From Gluconacetobacter sacchari (GTDB lineage: Bacteria > Pseudomonadota > Alphaproteobacteria > Acetobacterales > Acetobacteraceae), in NCBI RefSeq assembly GCF_014174255.1, contig NZ_JABEQJ010000022.1, positions 16,608 to 80,607 of the forward strand: 64,000 bases of DNA, given 5' to 3'. The position numbers and the translations under genes are program-made. Position 1 is the stretch's first letter. Every line of letters begins with the position of its first letter. This document shows, piece after piece, positions 24,188 through 34,072 of the stretch. Below the pieces are notes generated by a model. That model was not told the origin of the DNA. It saw only the letters and a list, made by a program, of their open reading frames with translations, and searched no databases.

Positions 24188-25720
24188 CTACTGGTAGACT
24201 TGGCAAGTTAATGGAATTTCGCGTCCCCAGCCGACGACCGACCACGTCGAGCCATAAGGTACCACGAAGGTAAGCGCGGAGGCTACCTCCATAGAGGTAT
24301 CCCCACTTTCGTGGTGGTACAGGCCAACAAGATTCCCATCGACGTAGGCGGCGAACTGCGTCGCGTATCCATTATGGTAGGTTATGCCGGTGCCCGTGAC
24401 GGTGACGAACTCGGCGTCTCCGTTGCTGCTGTAAAGAGGGTCGCCGCTTAGATTCTGATGACTGACGGTGTTTTCACTGTCCCATCCAGGGCATGTGGCG
24501 CGATGCAGCCATGGCTGCTTACCAGTCGTCCATTTGCCGTTCTCGCAATGGAGAATGATACCGCTTCCGTCAGCCTGTGCGGCGATGGAGGCGTTTTGCG
24601 CGCAGGAATTGCCCTGATAGGCGCCCGCAGCGGTCCCGATTATCAGGGACCTCGCGGCGTACATGTCCGTATTTGTGTTGATACTGTTCTGTGCGTAGAC
24701 GTGGTCTACCTGGCTGATGTCGGCAGCGGCGCCCGAGCCCGTGTGCTGAATGGAGATGCCGCCCGGAGTGCGCAGATTCAGGGTGGATGCGTCGCCGTAA
24801 ACATAGCTGCTTCCGAGCTTCAGGCCGCCTGTCCATGGACCGAATGGATCGCCCGCTCCGCCCTCCAATTGTCGCGCGTCGAAGTGATTATCGACATGGC
24901 CGTTGCCGCTGCTGTTGATCCAGCTTGCCGGGAACTGTCCGCTTGGGCCGGCGCCGATCGTCCCTTGGGCCGCCACATCCAGGGTTGCGAGCCCGCCTCC
25001 CCACCCAGGCGGCAAGGCATTTGGGTCAATCCCTGATGTCCCGATCCGGCCGGAAAAGCTCGCGCTGGCACCGTTCGTAATGTCATTGCCGCCCATATTG
25101 AGATTGGCAGCCATGGTATTGCGCTCGGGATGATTGGGCACGTTGTCCCGATATAGCACATCTGAATTATCCTGCGCGCCTGTCGTGACCGACGCCAGAC
25201 CGTAAAGATGCCCTGCACCTGGGTTTGGGAACGTGCCGCCCAGGGCCATCTGCCAGCCTCCTTGGGCACCGACCGCGGTATGGCTGTTGACCGCCGGTGT
25301 GACATTGTCCGGCCCCACATAGCCGGAGTGACTGCCGGAAATATTCGTGATGCCGGCAAGCGTCTTGAGATTGAGTTGTGCGCCCCCCGTGGTGATGATC
25401 GCGATATCGGCCTGTCCCGATGTCGGTTGCACGGCATAGGCGTGCCAGGTTTGCCCATAGGGATTGAGAACCCGGAAGTTCGGCAGCAGATTCAGGCTCG
25501 ACAACGCAATCTCATGGGGGGCGCCATCCGACACCAGGCTGGCCAGCGCCGATTGATTGGCATCAAGATAGGCTTGGGCTGCCGTGAGAAGATCCTGAAA
25601 CTGCCCGGAAGTCTGTGCCTGGAGAGCGCGCTCGTGACCGGCGCCGACCATCAGGGCGAGGTGGCCGATCATGTAAGCGCCGATCACGGTCGAGACGAGG
25701 ATAGAGACGAGTGAGCCCAT
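24188..25720 (-). CDS. pilV: PilV-like thin-pilus tip protein
   Basis: From ATG 25720 (TGATG overlap with the upstream gene) the 510-residue product has an N-terminal hydrophobic helix (MGSLVSILVSTVIGAYMIGH) and long, repetitive Gly/Asn/Ser-rich beta regions, the plan of IncI PilV minor pilins. The C-terminal about 100 residues include Cys-flanked loops and would form the adhesin tip that chooses recipients. In R64 this end is switched by a shufflon; here I see no recombinase gene or repeated crossover sites, so the tip seems fixed. Confidence 0.75.
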   Translation of the reverse strand: MGSLVSILVSTVIGAYMIGHLALMVGAGHERALQAQTSGQFQDLLTAAQAYLDANQSALASLVSDGAPHEIALSSLNLLPNFRVLNPYGQTWHAYAVQPTSGQADIAIITTGGAQLNLKTLAGITNISGSHSGYVGPDNVTPAVNSHTAVGAQGGWQMALGGTFPNPGAGHLYGLASVTTGAQDNSDVLYRDNVPNHPERNTMAANLNMGGNDITNGASASFSGRIGTSGIDPNALPPGWGGGLATLDVAAQGTIGAGPSGQFPASWINSSGNGHVDNHFDARQLEGGAGDPFGPWTGGLKLGSSYVYGDASTLNLRTPGGISIQHTGSGAAADISQVDHVYAQNSINTNTDMYAARSLIIGTAAGAYQGNSCAQNASIAAQADGSGIILHCENGKWTTGKQPWLHRATCPGWDSENTVSHQNLSGDPLYSSNGDAEFVTVTGTGITYHNGYATQFAAYVDGNLVGLYHHESGDTSMEVASALTFVVPYGSTWSVVGWGREIPLTCQVYQ

Positions 25721-26196
25721 CAGAAACCGGTTCCGGTGAAGGTGACGACTGACACGACATCGCCGGCAGCCACGGCAACGGGCAGGGCGCCCATTTGGCC
25801 ACCTGCCGGGGATTGCCATGTGGACCCATTCGACAGGCCGATAGCGATATCGCCCTCAGAGAGGCGCTGCAGGGCCGCAAGCCGCGCGGATCCGGCACCA
25901 TCCCACCAGGTCTGGATTGTGGTGCCGGCCGCGCTACGCTGCACGATGCTGTGCATGGCCGAGGTTGCCCCAGTGATGTCGGCGGTGGGTAAGCTCGCAA
26001 GAGAGATGCTCCCGGTGATGCCGGGACTCTCATGCACATAAGCCTGCACGGCCCGCTTGTAGGAGAGGAAGCCGTCAGCCACCACATCTTCATCCATCGT
26101 CACCCCGGAGTGGTGGTCATTCATGACCCGCTGCTCAAGCGCGAGCGCACCCAGGATCATGACAAGTGCGAGTGGGAGAAGAAGCTGGCCGAGCAT
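25720..26196 (-). CDS. pilM: PilM-like thin-pilus protein
   Basis: I start at ATG 26196, which follows the pilS stop; the upstream frame is inside pilS. The 158-residue product has an N-terminal membrane segment (LLLPLALVMILGALALE) followed by SYKRAVQAYVHESPGITGSI and a small beta domain, resembling IncI PilM. In R64 pilM precedes pilN; here it lies between pilS and pilV. A minor pilin is the alternative reading, but no prepilin cleavage site is present. Confidence 0.6.
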   Translation of the reverse strand: MLGQLLLPLALVMILGALALEQRVMNDHHSGVTMDEDVVADGFLSYKRAVQAYVHESPGITGSISLASLPTADITGATSAMHSIVQRSAAGTTIQTWWDGAGSARLAALQRLSEGDIAIGLSNGSTWQSPAGGQMGALPVAVAAGDVVSVVTFTGTGF

Positions 26197-26201
26197 TGCC
26201 G

Positions 26202-26846
26202 TTACTGACCTGTCGTCTCGGTAAAGCTGAACTTCACCTCGCTCAGGCTGTCCGTGCTGCCACGGTTGCAGGCTTGCGCGACAGCCGACGAGGCGCCGGT
26301 CTGAACGCCCGTCTCCACGATCCAGGTGCCATTTACGAACACGCCATTTGTTGGCTGAGACAAAGCAAAACGCGCACAAGCCGACGAGGGGACGCCGTTC
26401 CAGTCTTCATAGAGGGTGTTCGTCGTCCCGGTGAGGACGATCGTGGACCCCTGCCAGGGACCTCGGATGGTCTGTCCATCGGGGCTTGACTTCTCCGGCA
26501 CGATGCCGGCCTTGATCGCGTCAGCGTTGTTGATGGGCGTAAAATCTGTCTGCCCGCCCGCCACGGTGGTGCCGTAGACGGCTCGCGTCTGGGACCAGAT
26601 ATCGCCGGCTTGTGCGATCGCGGCCTCGGTCCCGCTGTGCATGAAGGAGAGAACGGTGTTCTCTGCGACATAGCCGAGGCCAATTGTTCCGATAACCGCG
26701 GCTGCGATGATTGCGATAAGTCTTTCCATAAGACTAAGTCCTTTCTGACCGAGAAAGCGGAGTTTTATGTTTGCGTTAGGAGGTTTAGGTGGACCGGTCG
26801 CCTGTTCTCGCCGGTGTGTGCTCTGCTGATCACCCCCCGAATGCAT
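26202..26846 (-). CDS. pilS: PilS major prepilin
   Basis: The 214-residue product carries a type IVb prepilin signal: leader ending GQKG, cleavage before LSLMERLIAII with glutamate at +5, then a hydrophobic helix. The mature protein has two cysteines spaced as a C-terminal disulfide loop (near SSACARFALS and AQACNRGS). The only start that includes the leader is the ATG at 26846, which overlaps pilR by 17 bases and gives a long 36-residue leader. No prepilin peptidase (PilU) gene lies in the window. Confidence 0.85.
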   Translation of the reverse strand: MHSGGDQQSTHRREQATGPPKPPNANIKLRFLGQKGLSLMERLIAIIAAAVIGTIGLGYVAENTVLSFMHSGTEAAIAQAGDIWSQTRAVYGTTVAGGQTDFTPINNADAIKAGIVPEKSSPDGQTIRGPWQGSTIVLTGTTNTLYEDWNGVPSSACARFALSQPTNGVFVNGTWIVETGVQTGASSAVAQACNRGSTDSLSEVKFSFTETTGQ

Positions 26847-27981
26847 CGACCGGGATCATCGATTGAGATGCGAGATAGAGGAGGCCGGCACAAATCCACA
26901 TCGCGAGTGTGCCGATGACCATCACGCGATCGGCAAGCCGGATGGCTTTTCTTTCGATTTCGGCCGACCATTTGCGCGACTGCACGAGCAAGTAGTCGTA
27001 GGCGTTCTGCGTAACGCCCCAGACATTGCTGATGTCATCGATCAATTCCGGCGACGGAAATTGAAAGCCGATCTCCTCCAGAGCCTCGGGAAGCAGCACC
27101 GCGTGGTGCAGCATCTTCTCCCGCAGGGCCTCCAGGCGCTCCTTCAGCCACGGAGAGGCATATTGCATCTGGTCGCGTAGGACGTTGGTGTCGTATTCGC
27201 CGGAGCGGACCAGCATCACGAACGTCGTCAGCCAGAGGAAGCCCTGGATATTGCGGTAGGTCGACCAGGGCGGGATCATCTCCAGCCGGACGCGCCAGGC
27301 GCCGGTCAGATGACGCAGGCTGATGACAACGGCGATGATCGAGACGAACACGATGCCTGTGGCCCAGTAGGGGGCTGAGCCGCTGGCCATATCCGTGACG
27401 CTCGTGACCAGGCGGAGAGAGAATGTCGGCCTGGCGCCCATGCTGCGCACCAGGGCCACGATGTCCTGTAGGGCCGTCGCCGCCATCACGATGACGGTGG
27501 CCAGGAGCATGGCGATATACAGTGCGATCACCAACGCCGGCTTGCGGGCGGCCCTGACGATGCGGTCCGCCATCTCGCGACGCTCGACGGCCAGGGTAAG
27601 CATTTCACCGAGGTTCCGAGCCCGTTCGCCGGCGACGAGGGTGCCATATTCGTCGGCCGGGATCAGGGGTGCCATGGCATCTGCGAACGAGCGGGAATGG
27701 TCCTCCATTTCCGAATAGACCCGCTCCAGGACGTCGATTGTCCCGCGGGCGAGGATGCCGGAGATGAAGGTGCGCCGCTTGAGCCGGCCGATATACTGGA
27801 GGATCAGCCGGCTTGGCGTGGTATGGCTCGATCCGTCGCCTAGACGCAGGGCCATCATCTCGTAAAGATCGGCCCGCGTGCGCCAGCCGAAATTGAGTTT
27901 CAGCAGGAAGCGCTCGGACCAGTCCGCCTGGGCGAGCGTCCTGCTTCCAAAGGTGTCGGTCGGAACGAGTTCGAAGCTCAT
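26830..27981 (-). CDS. pilR: PilR inner-membrane pilus platform protein (GspF family)
   Basis: The 383-residue protein has the GspF/PilC-type arrangement: cytoplasmic domain, a membrane pair around residues 145-170 and 205-225, a second cytoplasmic repeat with LEALREKMLHHAVLLPEALE, and a final membrane segment (VMVIGTLAMWICAGLLYLAS). It anchors the thin-pilus machine and contacts the PilQ ATPase encoded by the overlapping upstream gene. Confidence 0.85.
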   Translation of the reverse strand: MSFELVPTDTFGSRTLAQADWSERFLLKLNFGWRTRADLYEMMALRLGDGSSHTTPSRLILQYIGRLKRRTFISGILARGTIDVLERVYSEMEDHSRSFADAMAPLIPADEYGTLVAGERARNLGEMLTLAVERREMADRIVRAARKPALVIALYIAMLLATVIVMAATALQDIVALVRSMGARPTFSLRLVTSVTDMASGSAPYWATGIVFVSIIAVVISLRHLTGAWRVRLEMIPPWSTYRNIQGFLWLTTFVMLVRSGEYDTNVLRDQMQYASPWLKERLEALREKMLHHAVLLPEALEEIGFQFPSPELIDDISNVWGVTQNAYDYLLVQSRKWSAEIERKAIRLADRVMVIGTLAMWICAGLLYLASQSMIPVDAFGG

Positions 27982-29678
27982 GGGGCCGGCTCCTTTGTCC
28001 CGGCGTCGCGGGCAGCGCGTGCGGCGGTCGCTCGGCGACGCTCCTGTTCCAGCTCGTCCCGAAACGGAATCTGACCGACTTCGCCGATGATGTCGGCCGG
28101 GTCGACGCGGCCCTCAAAGGCAAGCGCGATCGATTTTTCGACCATGGTGGTATCGGCGTCCGGCCGGGCACGGTGCCATTGCCGTGCGATTTCCACCCCA
28201 TGGCGGATTACGTTGCTCATCAGTTCGGTGTTGGCGACCACGACCTCGGCGACGGCGGTGGGGCTGTCATTCCCCATGTGGTTGCAGTGGTCGCATCCGT
28301 CGGGATTCCGGCGATACACCCCGGACGTGTCGCCCCAACTGCGGAGCGCGTCGCGGCTCACGCTCGGCATGCGGGGATCGTCCGGCTCCCAGGGCAGTTT
28401 GCAGTGCGGACAGAGCACCGACTGAATGCGCTGGGCCACGACGCCGCGGAACAGCGATGTGTCGCAGATCACCTGGCGTTTCAGGCGATCGTTGTCCATG
28501 TCCTCGAGGCGGGGGAAAATGTCGAAGGCGTCGTCAACGTGTAGGGTGGTCAAGCCTGAGTGCCCTGTCCGCGCCAGTGTGACCGCGACCAGCGCCACGC
28601 CGACGTCCTGGATTTCACCGATGACCACGCGATCGGGGTCCATGCGGAGCATGTTGCGGGCATGTTCGGCAAACTCGCGTTGAGCCTGCTCGGTGTCGTC
28701 TGTATTCGAGACCTCAAGCTGGACGGCCCACGGCATGAAATATTCCACCGGGCGTTCGATGGTGATCAGGCGCTTGTGCGGATCGATCCTGGCCTGATGA
28801 CGGCTCAGGGCAAGAAGTGTCGTTGATTTTCCGGAGCCTGTTGGTCCGGTCAGCACCACGAACCCTGCGGGGAACGAACACAGATACTTCAGAAGGTCTA
28901 TCTGCCTTGGGGAGAACCCTTTTGGCAGGAGTTCCGCCTCGATATCGACCTCCGGCTTCTTCGGCGAGCGCAGGATGATATCGGGGGGGATCTCCGGGCG
29001 GGCACCCGTGCCCTCCTTGTATTGGAAGCGCAGCGACATGAAGCCTCCGCCGTCCATTTGCGGGTAGGAGGGGCCACGAATGATGCGTACGTTGGCCAGA
29101 CCCGTGCCGGGCAGGGCATCGCCGGTGATGCCGCCATCCTGCGGATCCTTTTCCGAGTAGGTGTTCTTGCGGCTCGACTGCAGATTGAAGATCGCGATTT
29201 CCAGCTGTCGCCCCTCATGGCGTGAGACTTCCTTGAGAATCATGATTTTCTTGCGAAGGCGGATCTCGATACTGGTATGCGTCGCGCCGTGACGGAAATG
29301 CATATCGCTGATCCGGAACGCCGCTGCGATCGTGAGCAGCTTCCGGCCGGCTTCGCGCGCGGTCGCAGCGCCCTCTCCCGCCTGATCCCGGATCGCCGTA
29401 ATCTCGCGAAAGGACGCCTTGCGGGCGGTCAGTTCGGCGATGCCCTCCCATTTTGCCGGCCAGACAGCCCCGGTCAGCCGGCGATGGGCGTTTAGCCATT
29501 CCTGCATCTCGTCGCTACTGCGCCGGTCCTCGTCGAGAAACAGGGTTTGGTTTTCGACGTCGACATGGACGTGGCGCTCGAGGTTCTTGCCGATAAGATG
29601 TCGGCCATAAGGATCGAAACCCGACGGCCGGCGCGGTCCGCGTTTGCCACGTCCGAAAACAGTGCCGATGAAGCTCAT
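27978..29678 (-). CDS. pilQ: PilQ pilus assembly ATPase (GspE/PilB family)
   Basis: ATG 29678 overlaps the pilO stop (ATGA). The 566-residue ATPase has Walker A LTGPTGSGKSTTLL (about residues 276-285), MLRMDPDRVVIGEIQDVGVA as Walker B region, GHSGLTTLHVDDAFD as His box, and a C-terminal zinc-ribbon pair (CPHCKLP and CDHCNHMG), the marks of secretion/pilus assembly ATPases. It powers thin-pilus extension. Confidence 0.9.
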   Translation of the reverse strand: MSFIGTVFGRGKRGPRRPSGFDPYGRHLIGKNLERHVHVDVENQTLFLDEDRRSSDEMQEWLNAHRRLTGAVWPAKWEGIAELTARKASFREITAIRDQAGEGAATAREAGRKLLTIAAAFRISDMHFRHGATHTSIEIRLRKKIMILKEVSRHEGRQLEIAIFNLQSSRKNTYSEKDPQDGGITGDALPGTGLANVRIIRGPSYPQMDGGGFMSLRFQYKEGTGARPEIPPDIILRSPKKPEVDIEAELLPKGFSPRQIDLLKYLCSFPAGFVVLTGPTGSGKSTTLLALSRHQARIDPHKRLITIERPVEYFMPWAVQLEVSNTDDTEQAQREFAEHARNMLRMDPDRVVIGEIQDVGVALVAVTLARTGHSGLTTLHVDDAFDIFPRLEDMDNDRLKRQVICDTSLFRGVVAQRIQSVLCPHCKLPWEPDDPRMPSVSRDALRSWGDTSGVYRRNPDGCDHCNHMGNDSPTAVAEVVVANTELMSNVIRHGVEIARQWHRARPDADTTMVEKSIALAFEGRVDPADIIGEVGQIPFRDELEQERRRATAARAARDAGTKEPAP

Positions 29679-30811
29679 GGATCCGTTCCTCCGGATACGC
29701 GTGCGGTGAGCGTGTAGGTCACCGGCGCGGTCTTCCAGTTTTGTGCGTCGATCCCCGTAGCGGCCGACATTTCGGTAAATTCGAGTCCGGGAATGCCGTT
29801 CCAATCGGTGCCGCTGGGTTCGGCCGGCCATGTGAAGTGGACGGCAGCCTTCAAATCGGTCGGTGAAACGGAACCGAGCTGAATGCCGACATTGGCCTCC
29901 TGTAGCTTCGAAATGAGGCGTCGCAGCCCGCCCTTGTGCGGGGCTCTGTCCGCAGGGGAATAGGTGAGCCTGAGGGGGACAGTCTCGGTGATTGTATTCC
30001 CCTGGGAAGAAGGATCGAGCTTGCCGCCTGGGGCAGTCGCCAGCGTGCCGCCGTCACGCGTCCAGGTCCTGATCAGCACTTGCGGCTGGCAGGTCCAACT
30101 CGTGAGGGCCCATCCGCTTCGCAGCAGGTCGGCTCCGACGGCTTCTTCGCAGGCTGCAAGCCAGACATTCGGGAGGACGACGCGTTGGGCATTGGCATTC
30201 TGGCGCCGCGCGAGAAGAAGGAGTGCTTGCCGTTCTTCCTCGGCGACGATCGCTCTGTGATGCTGCCAGACCGCGAAGGCGCACCAGACAGCGCCGGCCG
30301 CAGCCAGACTGCCGACAGCGATCCCGATGGGCTGCTCCAGGGAAACCGGCACGAGGGGGACAGTCGCGCCTTCAAGGCCCTGGAGGAGATCTTCAGCCTC
30401 GCCATAGCCGACCCGCTCACGGCCGGCGAGAATTTCGCGTGGAATGGTCGTCTCCAGCGCGTCGCGCTCCGAGGCCGAAAGCACGCTATCGGAAAATCGT
30501 TCAAGCTCGCCCCGCGCATTGGTGCCGACGATCCAGAACTGGTCCTCCGTGATCTGTACCTCGATCAGCTTGTCCGGACCAATCTTCCTGGCCAGCGCGA
30601 GCGCGCCCGGGCGGATGGCGCGCTGTCGCGTCTTCGGGGGAAGGGAGAAATAGCCAATGGTCCAGCGTTCACCTGGAATGACGACGAAGTGCGTCATCTC
30701 AAGTCCGCGCGCCCGACGCCGCAACATCCGGCGACTGGGCTTCGAGGCGACAACGGCCCAGGTGCCGTTCAAATGCCACGTGGTCGCGCCGGTTCGCAGG
30801 GCGAGCATCAT
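29675..30811 (-). CDS. pilO: PilO thin-pilus assembly protein
   Basis: The 378-residue protein begins with a cytoplasmic domain (HFVVIPGERWTIGYFSLPPK), has one membrane segment (IGIAVGSLAAAGAVWCAFAV, about residue 162) and a periplasmic part with two cysteines (ACEEAVG and SWTCQP), as in the PilO2 proteins of IncI plasmids. It connects PilP/PilN to the inner membrane platform. Overlaps on both sides show it is within the pil operon. Confidence 0.78.
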   Translation of the reverse strand: MMLALRTGATTWHLNGTWAVVASKPSRRMLRRRARGLEMTHFVVIPGERWTIGYFSLPPKTRQRAIRPGALALARKIGPDKLIEVQITEDQFWIVGTNARGELERFSDSVLSASERDALETTIPREILAGRERVGYGEAEDLLQGLEGATVPLVPVSLEQPIGIAVGSLAAAGAVWCAFAVWQHHRAIVAEEERQALLLLARRQNANAQRVVLPNVWLAACEEAVGADLLRSGWALTSWTCQPQVLIRTWTRDGGTLATAPGGKLDPSSQGNTITETVPLRLTYSPADRAPHKGGLRRLISKLQEANVGIQLGSVSPTDLKAAVHFTWPAEPSGTDWNGIPGLEFTEMSAATGIDAQNWKTAPVTYTLTARVSGGTDP

Positions 30812-31434
30812 GGGCGGTACCCACCCGAGCGGGTCTCCGGGCGGCCCAGGCCCGCTGAGGGGGCAAGCGGTGCGGTCCCATCATCAGGGGCGAGACGGAC
30901 CAGCTTGGTGTCACGCTCGATGACGACACCGTACTCCGTCACCGCATGAACGACCGTGCCGTCAGGCAGTTGGCTGCCCTGTGTCACAGACGGCGTTGTG
31001 CCGTCCGCCAGACGCAGGACGGCCTGTGCGTGTCCTTCGTCCGAGGTGATCATCACGATGCGGGGCAAAGCAACTTCCGGCGGCGTTTGCGGGGCACCGT
31101 GCGGGCCTGTCGTCGGGGGCAACCCCAGCATCGGCGGCACCATCGGGAGTGCACTCGGCTGGGTGAGCGGAGATGCGGCGGCTGGCTTTTCGTGAATCTT
31201 GCGCTCTGCGTCAGCGATATGCGCCTTCAGGTCGGCGGCAGCCGCCTCGATCGACAGCTCGCCGAGGCAGCTTCTATTGACGGAAAGAGCCTCTACCGAA
31301 AGTGCCTGTCCGGGAGGAGCGTGCATCATTCGCTCCGCACAGGGCGGCATATCGGCCCGGGCGGGATGACCCACGCTCAGGCCAAGTAGTAGCGTCCCGA
31401 GCTTCTGGAAGCCGGAGTGCTGGCGATTGCTCAT
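30808..31434 (-). CDS. pilP: PilP thin-pilus assembly protein
   Basis: The 208-residue product has an N-terminal signal-like segment, a helical middle, a proline-rich linker and a C-terminal beta domain (LPRIVMITSDEGHAQAVLRL, then GSQLPDGTVVHAVTEYGVVI) like the HR domain of PilP/GspC proteins. It would link the PilN secretin to PilO. Confidence 0.75.
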   Translation of the reverse strand: MSNRQHSGFQKLGTLLLGLSVGHPARADMPPCAERMMHAPPGQALSVEALSVNRSCLGELSIEAAAADLKAHIADAERKIHEKPAAASPLTQPSALPMVPPMLGLPPTTGPHGAPQTPPEVALPRIVMITSDEGHAQAVLRLADGTTPSVTQGSQLPDGTVVHAVTEYGVVIERDTKLVRLAPDDGTAPLAPSAGLGRPETRSGGYRP

Positions 31435-33152
31435 ATCGTGTGGGCCTCGACAGTCACGATGACTCGGCTCTTTGCATTCTGGGCGTCGCCGCCTCCGCCG
31501 AAGAGCCAGAAGAAAGGCGAGCCGGCCCCCGTGCGGTTGCGCTGGGATGAATCGTCCATGTATCCCGTCAGGGTGAGCGTCTCGCCGCTGCGGAGCACGA
31601 CGTTGCTGTCGATATTCGTACTAGCGGTCTTCGGCGTCTGGATACTGGAGTTACCCGAGCCCGCCGACCCGATGCCGAGGATTGACTGTAGGGTGAACGT
31701 CCCCTGAAGGATGATTTTGTTGCCAACGATGCGCGGCGTCACCTTGCCGCTAAAGCCGCTCATCACCACGCCGGGCTGGAGGGTGCTGGCGGTGCCGGCG
31801 TTCGCGGCAAGGACGGCGCCGGAACTTTGCAGATAGGTGTCGTTCTCGCCGTTCTGGAAAGGCACGGTTATGCCGTTCGTTGTCACAACCGGGAAATCAT
31901 AGATCTGTGTCAGATTTCCAAGCTCGCTGAGCGCCTGTACCAGCAGCTCCGTCCCTTTGAAACGGGCACCGGCGCCTTTCGCGCTATCGAGGATGTTCGC
32001 TCCGAAGCTGAACGGGACGTCGGTCGACTGAATCGTCGGGATCGCCGCCGGTGTCATGGACGAGGCGAACGCCTTGGCGGTATCGCTGGCGGCGACTTTG
32101 GGCTGGAAGCCGTAGTTTGTCTCGCTCGTGGCCTTGAAGGTATAGACGCGCACATCGACTGCGACCTGACGCATCATGCTGTCGGAGAGATCCTTCACCC
32201 ACTCTGCGACGCGTTGTACCTGGCTGGGGGTGCCGACGACGGTGAGGGTGCCGAGATCACGGTCGGCGCGCACGATCGCGCCGCCCGAGATCGCCTCTGC
32301 GGTCTTGGAGAGGTTCTCCCAGCGGTTGTTCGTTCGCTGGTGGCTATAGGTCGTGACACCGGTCGAACTCCCGCCACTGGAACTGCCGCTGCTCCCGCCC
32401 ATGGAGCCCATGGAGCTCATCGAACTGACGCCGCCGGAGGATCCCATCCCGCCTGAGCCCATGCCGCCGGATCCGCCGCCATTCTGGCCGCCGCCCGAAT
32501 AGGCGGTGATCATTGCGCCATCCGTGGTCTGGTCGTTGAACGCCGGGATGATGAATGTTTTCGCCTGGGTCCGGAAGAACGTGATCTGTCCGTCCTCGTA
32601 TCGCTGGGAGATGCCAAACCGGGCGGCCACGGCCTGGAAGACGCCGAGCCGGCTTCCGTGATAGTCGAGCCAGACGCCGGCACCGGACCATGTCGGCGCA
32701 GCTGCTGGCATCGCGGCCGTCAGCGCTGCCGAGGGCGGGGGAATGTTGACGCCGTCGAACTGTAGCGCGCCGCCCGACCCTGATGACGCGGTGGGAAGCG
32801 GGGCTGATACCGCCAGCTCCATTTCGGCGTCCGGCGTGATCGAGACGGGAATGCCGGTCCGCTGGCTGGCGACGATCGCGGCGTCGCGAAGACTGACCGG
32901 CCGAGCGATCATGATTGAGGCGTGAGATTGCAGGATGTCAGGAACGACCGCGTTTTCGCCGAGCGGTTCGCCAATGAGATAGGGGACATCATGCGAGGCC
33001 ACCAACTGCTGGCTCGGGGGCCGGAGCTTCTCGGCGAGATCCGCGATGTGCTGTTCCTTGTGACGCGCGGCATCGAAATCTGCGCAGCCGGCGGCGGTCG
33101 AAAGCATGAGGATGCACAGACCAGTATCCGCCGCCTTGCGTAAGAGTCTCAT
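31431..33152 (-). CDS. pilN: PilN secretin lipoprotein
   Basis: The 573-residue protein has a lipoprotein signal (LSTAAGC, Cys23), N-terminal N0/TonB-like and N1 domains, a Gly/Ser/Met-rich low-complexity stretch (about residues 220-265) and a C-terminal secretin domain (VVTTNGITVPFQNGENDTYL; SNVVLRSGETLTLTGYMDDS). It forms the outer-membrane pore of the thin pilus, as R64 PilN. Confidence 0.88.
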   Translation of the reverse strand: MRLLRKAADTGLCILMLSTAAGCADFDAARHKEQHIADLAEKLRPPSQQLVASHDVPYLIGEPLGENAVVPDILQSHASIMIARPVSLRDAAIVASQRTGIPVSITPDAEMELAVSAPLPTASSGSGGALQFDGVNIPPPSAALTAAMPAAAPTWSGAGVWLDYHGSRLGVFQAVAARFGISQRYEDGQITFFRTQAKTFIIPAFNDQTTDGAMITAYSGGGQNGGGSGGMGSGGMGSSGGVSSMSSMGSMGGSSGSSSGGSSTGVTTYSHQRTNNRWENLSKTAEAISGGAIVRADRDLGTLTVVGTPSQVQRVAEWVKDLSDSMMRQVAVDVRVYTFKATSETNYGFQPKVAASDTAKAFASSMTPAAIPTIQSTDVPFSFGANILDSAKGAGARFKGTELLVQALSELGNLTQIYDFPVVTTNGITVPFQNGENDTYLQSSGAVLAANAGTASTLQPGVVMSGFSGKVTPRIVGNKIILQGTFTLQSILGIGSAGSGNSSIQTPKTASTNIDSNVVLRSGETLTLTGYMDDSSQRNRTGAGSPFFWLFGGGGDAQNAKSRVIVTVEAHTI

Positions 33153-34072
33153 TGCGCGACCCCCGTATTGCTGATCACAGCCGTCCTGTTGGGGTAATAG
33201 AGGTCGAGTTTCACGGGCTTGTCCTCGGCGACGAGGGTCCGGATAACCTGGGCCAGCGGTCCACTCTCCTTGTCATCGAATCGACCGGTAAAGGAGGTCG
33301 TCACGGGGACGATCCAGTTCATTTCGCGGTCGACAGGCCAGATCACAGTCCATCCGGCCTTGTCCCCCCATGCCAGCATCTGGTCGCGGACAGGCTCTCC
33401 CTTCAGCAGAACCCAGACCGGAAGCGGAGCCTGGGTGATGATCGGGCGGGGGAGGGGCGCCACCACAGGCGTCTGGGTTGGGACCTCGGCCGGGCCTGAT
33501 GGAGTGATCGGGAACGGACCGCGCGGTTGCGATGGAAGCGGATGCGTGGCGACGGCAGGCGCCGCCGTTGCCAGGGCCATTGGCTCGCGGTCCGGTAGCG
33601 CGATGGCCGGGATGCGGAGTGTAAGCGACGTGCCGTTTCGCGAGGTGCAGCTTCCGACCGGCTTCAATGCGCCCGAAGGTGTATGGCCATACAGGCAGGT
33701 CGTGGAGGCGTCGTCTGCGTCGAGCTCCAGCACCAGGTTGCCCCCGACGGGAGAAACGGCGTAGCGCACGGAATGCGAGCCCGGGTAGGGCATGCCATCG
33801 GGCGAAAGCGCGAAGCCGCGCTCGCGCAGCGTATTGGCGAGCAGGAACGCCGCGTGGTCCGGGTCGTCCCCGCTCAGCGGAATGACCCGCAACGTCGTGG
33901 TGGCAGGAGGCAGGGTGTCAGCGAGTATGTCCGCAATGAACACCGTCAGCGCCGAAACGTCGCGAAAGCTCGCTCCGGAAATGTGGGAGCGCTCGGACAG
34001 GCGTGTCTGGTCCGCGCAGGCGCAGAGCGCGCCGGCAAGAACGAAGGGCGCAAGGATGCCGCCGCGCATCAC
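33149..34072 (-). CDS. pilL: PilL-like lipoprotein with TcpQ domain
   Basis: The 307-residue protein has a lipobox (LCAC, Cys19) and a C-terminal TcpQ-type domain (VWVLLKGEPVRDQMLAWGDK, then AGWTVIWPVDREMNWIVPVT) like that of IncI PilL. A proline-rich stretch (about 180-215) joins it to the N-terminal beta domain. PilL/TcpQ proteins stabilise the secretin. It overlaps both neighbours by ATGA junctions. Confidence 0.75.
   Translation of the reverse strand: MMRGGILAPFVLAGALCACADQTRLSERSHISGASFRDVSALTVFIADILADTLPPATTTLRVIPLSGDDPDHAAFLLANTLRERGFALSPDGMPYPGSHSVRYAVSPVGGNLVLELDADDASTTCLYGHTPSGALKPVGSCTSRNGTSLTLRIPAIALPDREPMALATAAPAVATHPLPSQPRGPFPITPSGPAEVPTQTPVVAPLPRPIITQAPLPVWVLLKGEPVRDQMLAWGDKAGWTVIWPVDREMNWIVPVTTSFTGRFDDKESGPLAQVIRTLVAEDKPVKLDLYYPNRTAVISNTGVAQ

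Noticed and set aside
24188..24700. A shufflon at the pilV 3' end
   Set aside because: No inverted repeat set and no recombinase gene were found in the neighbourhood.
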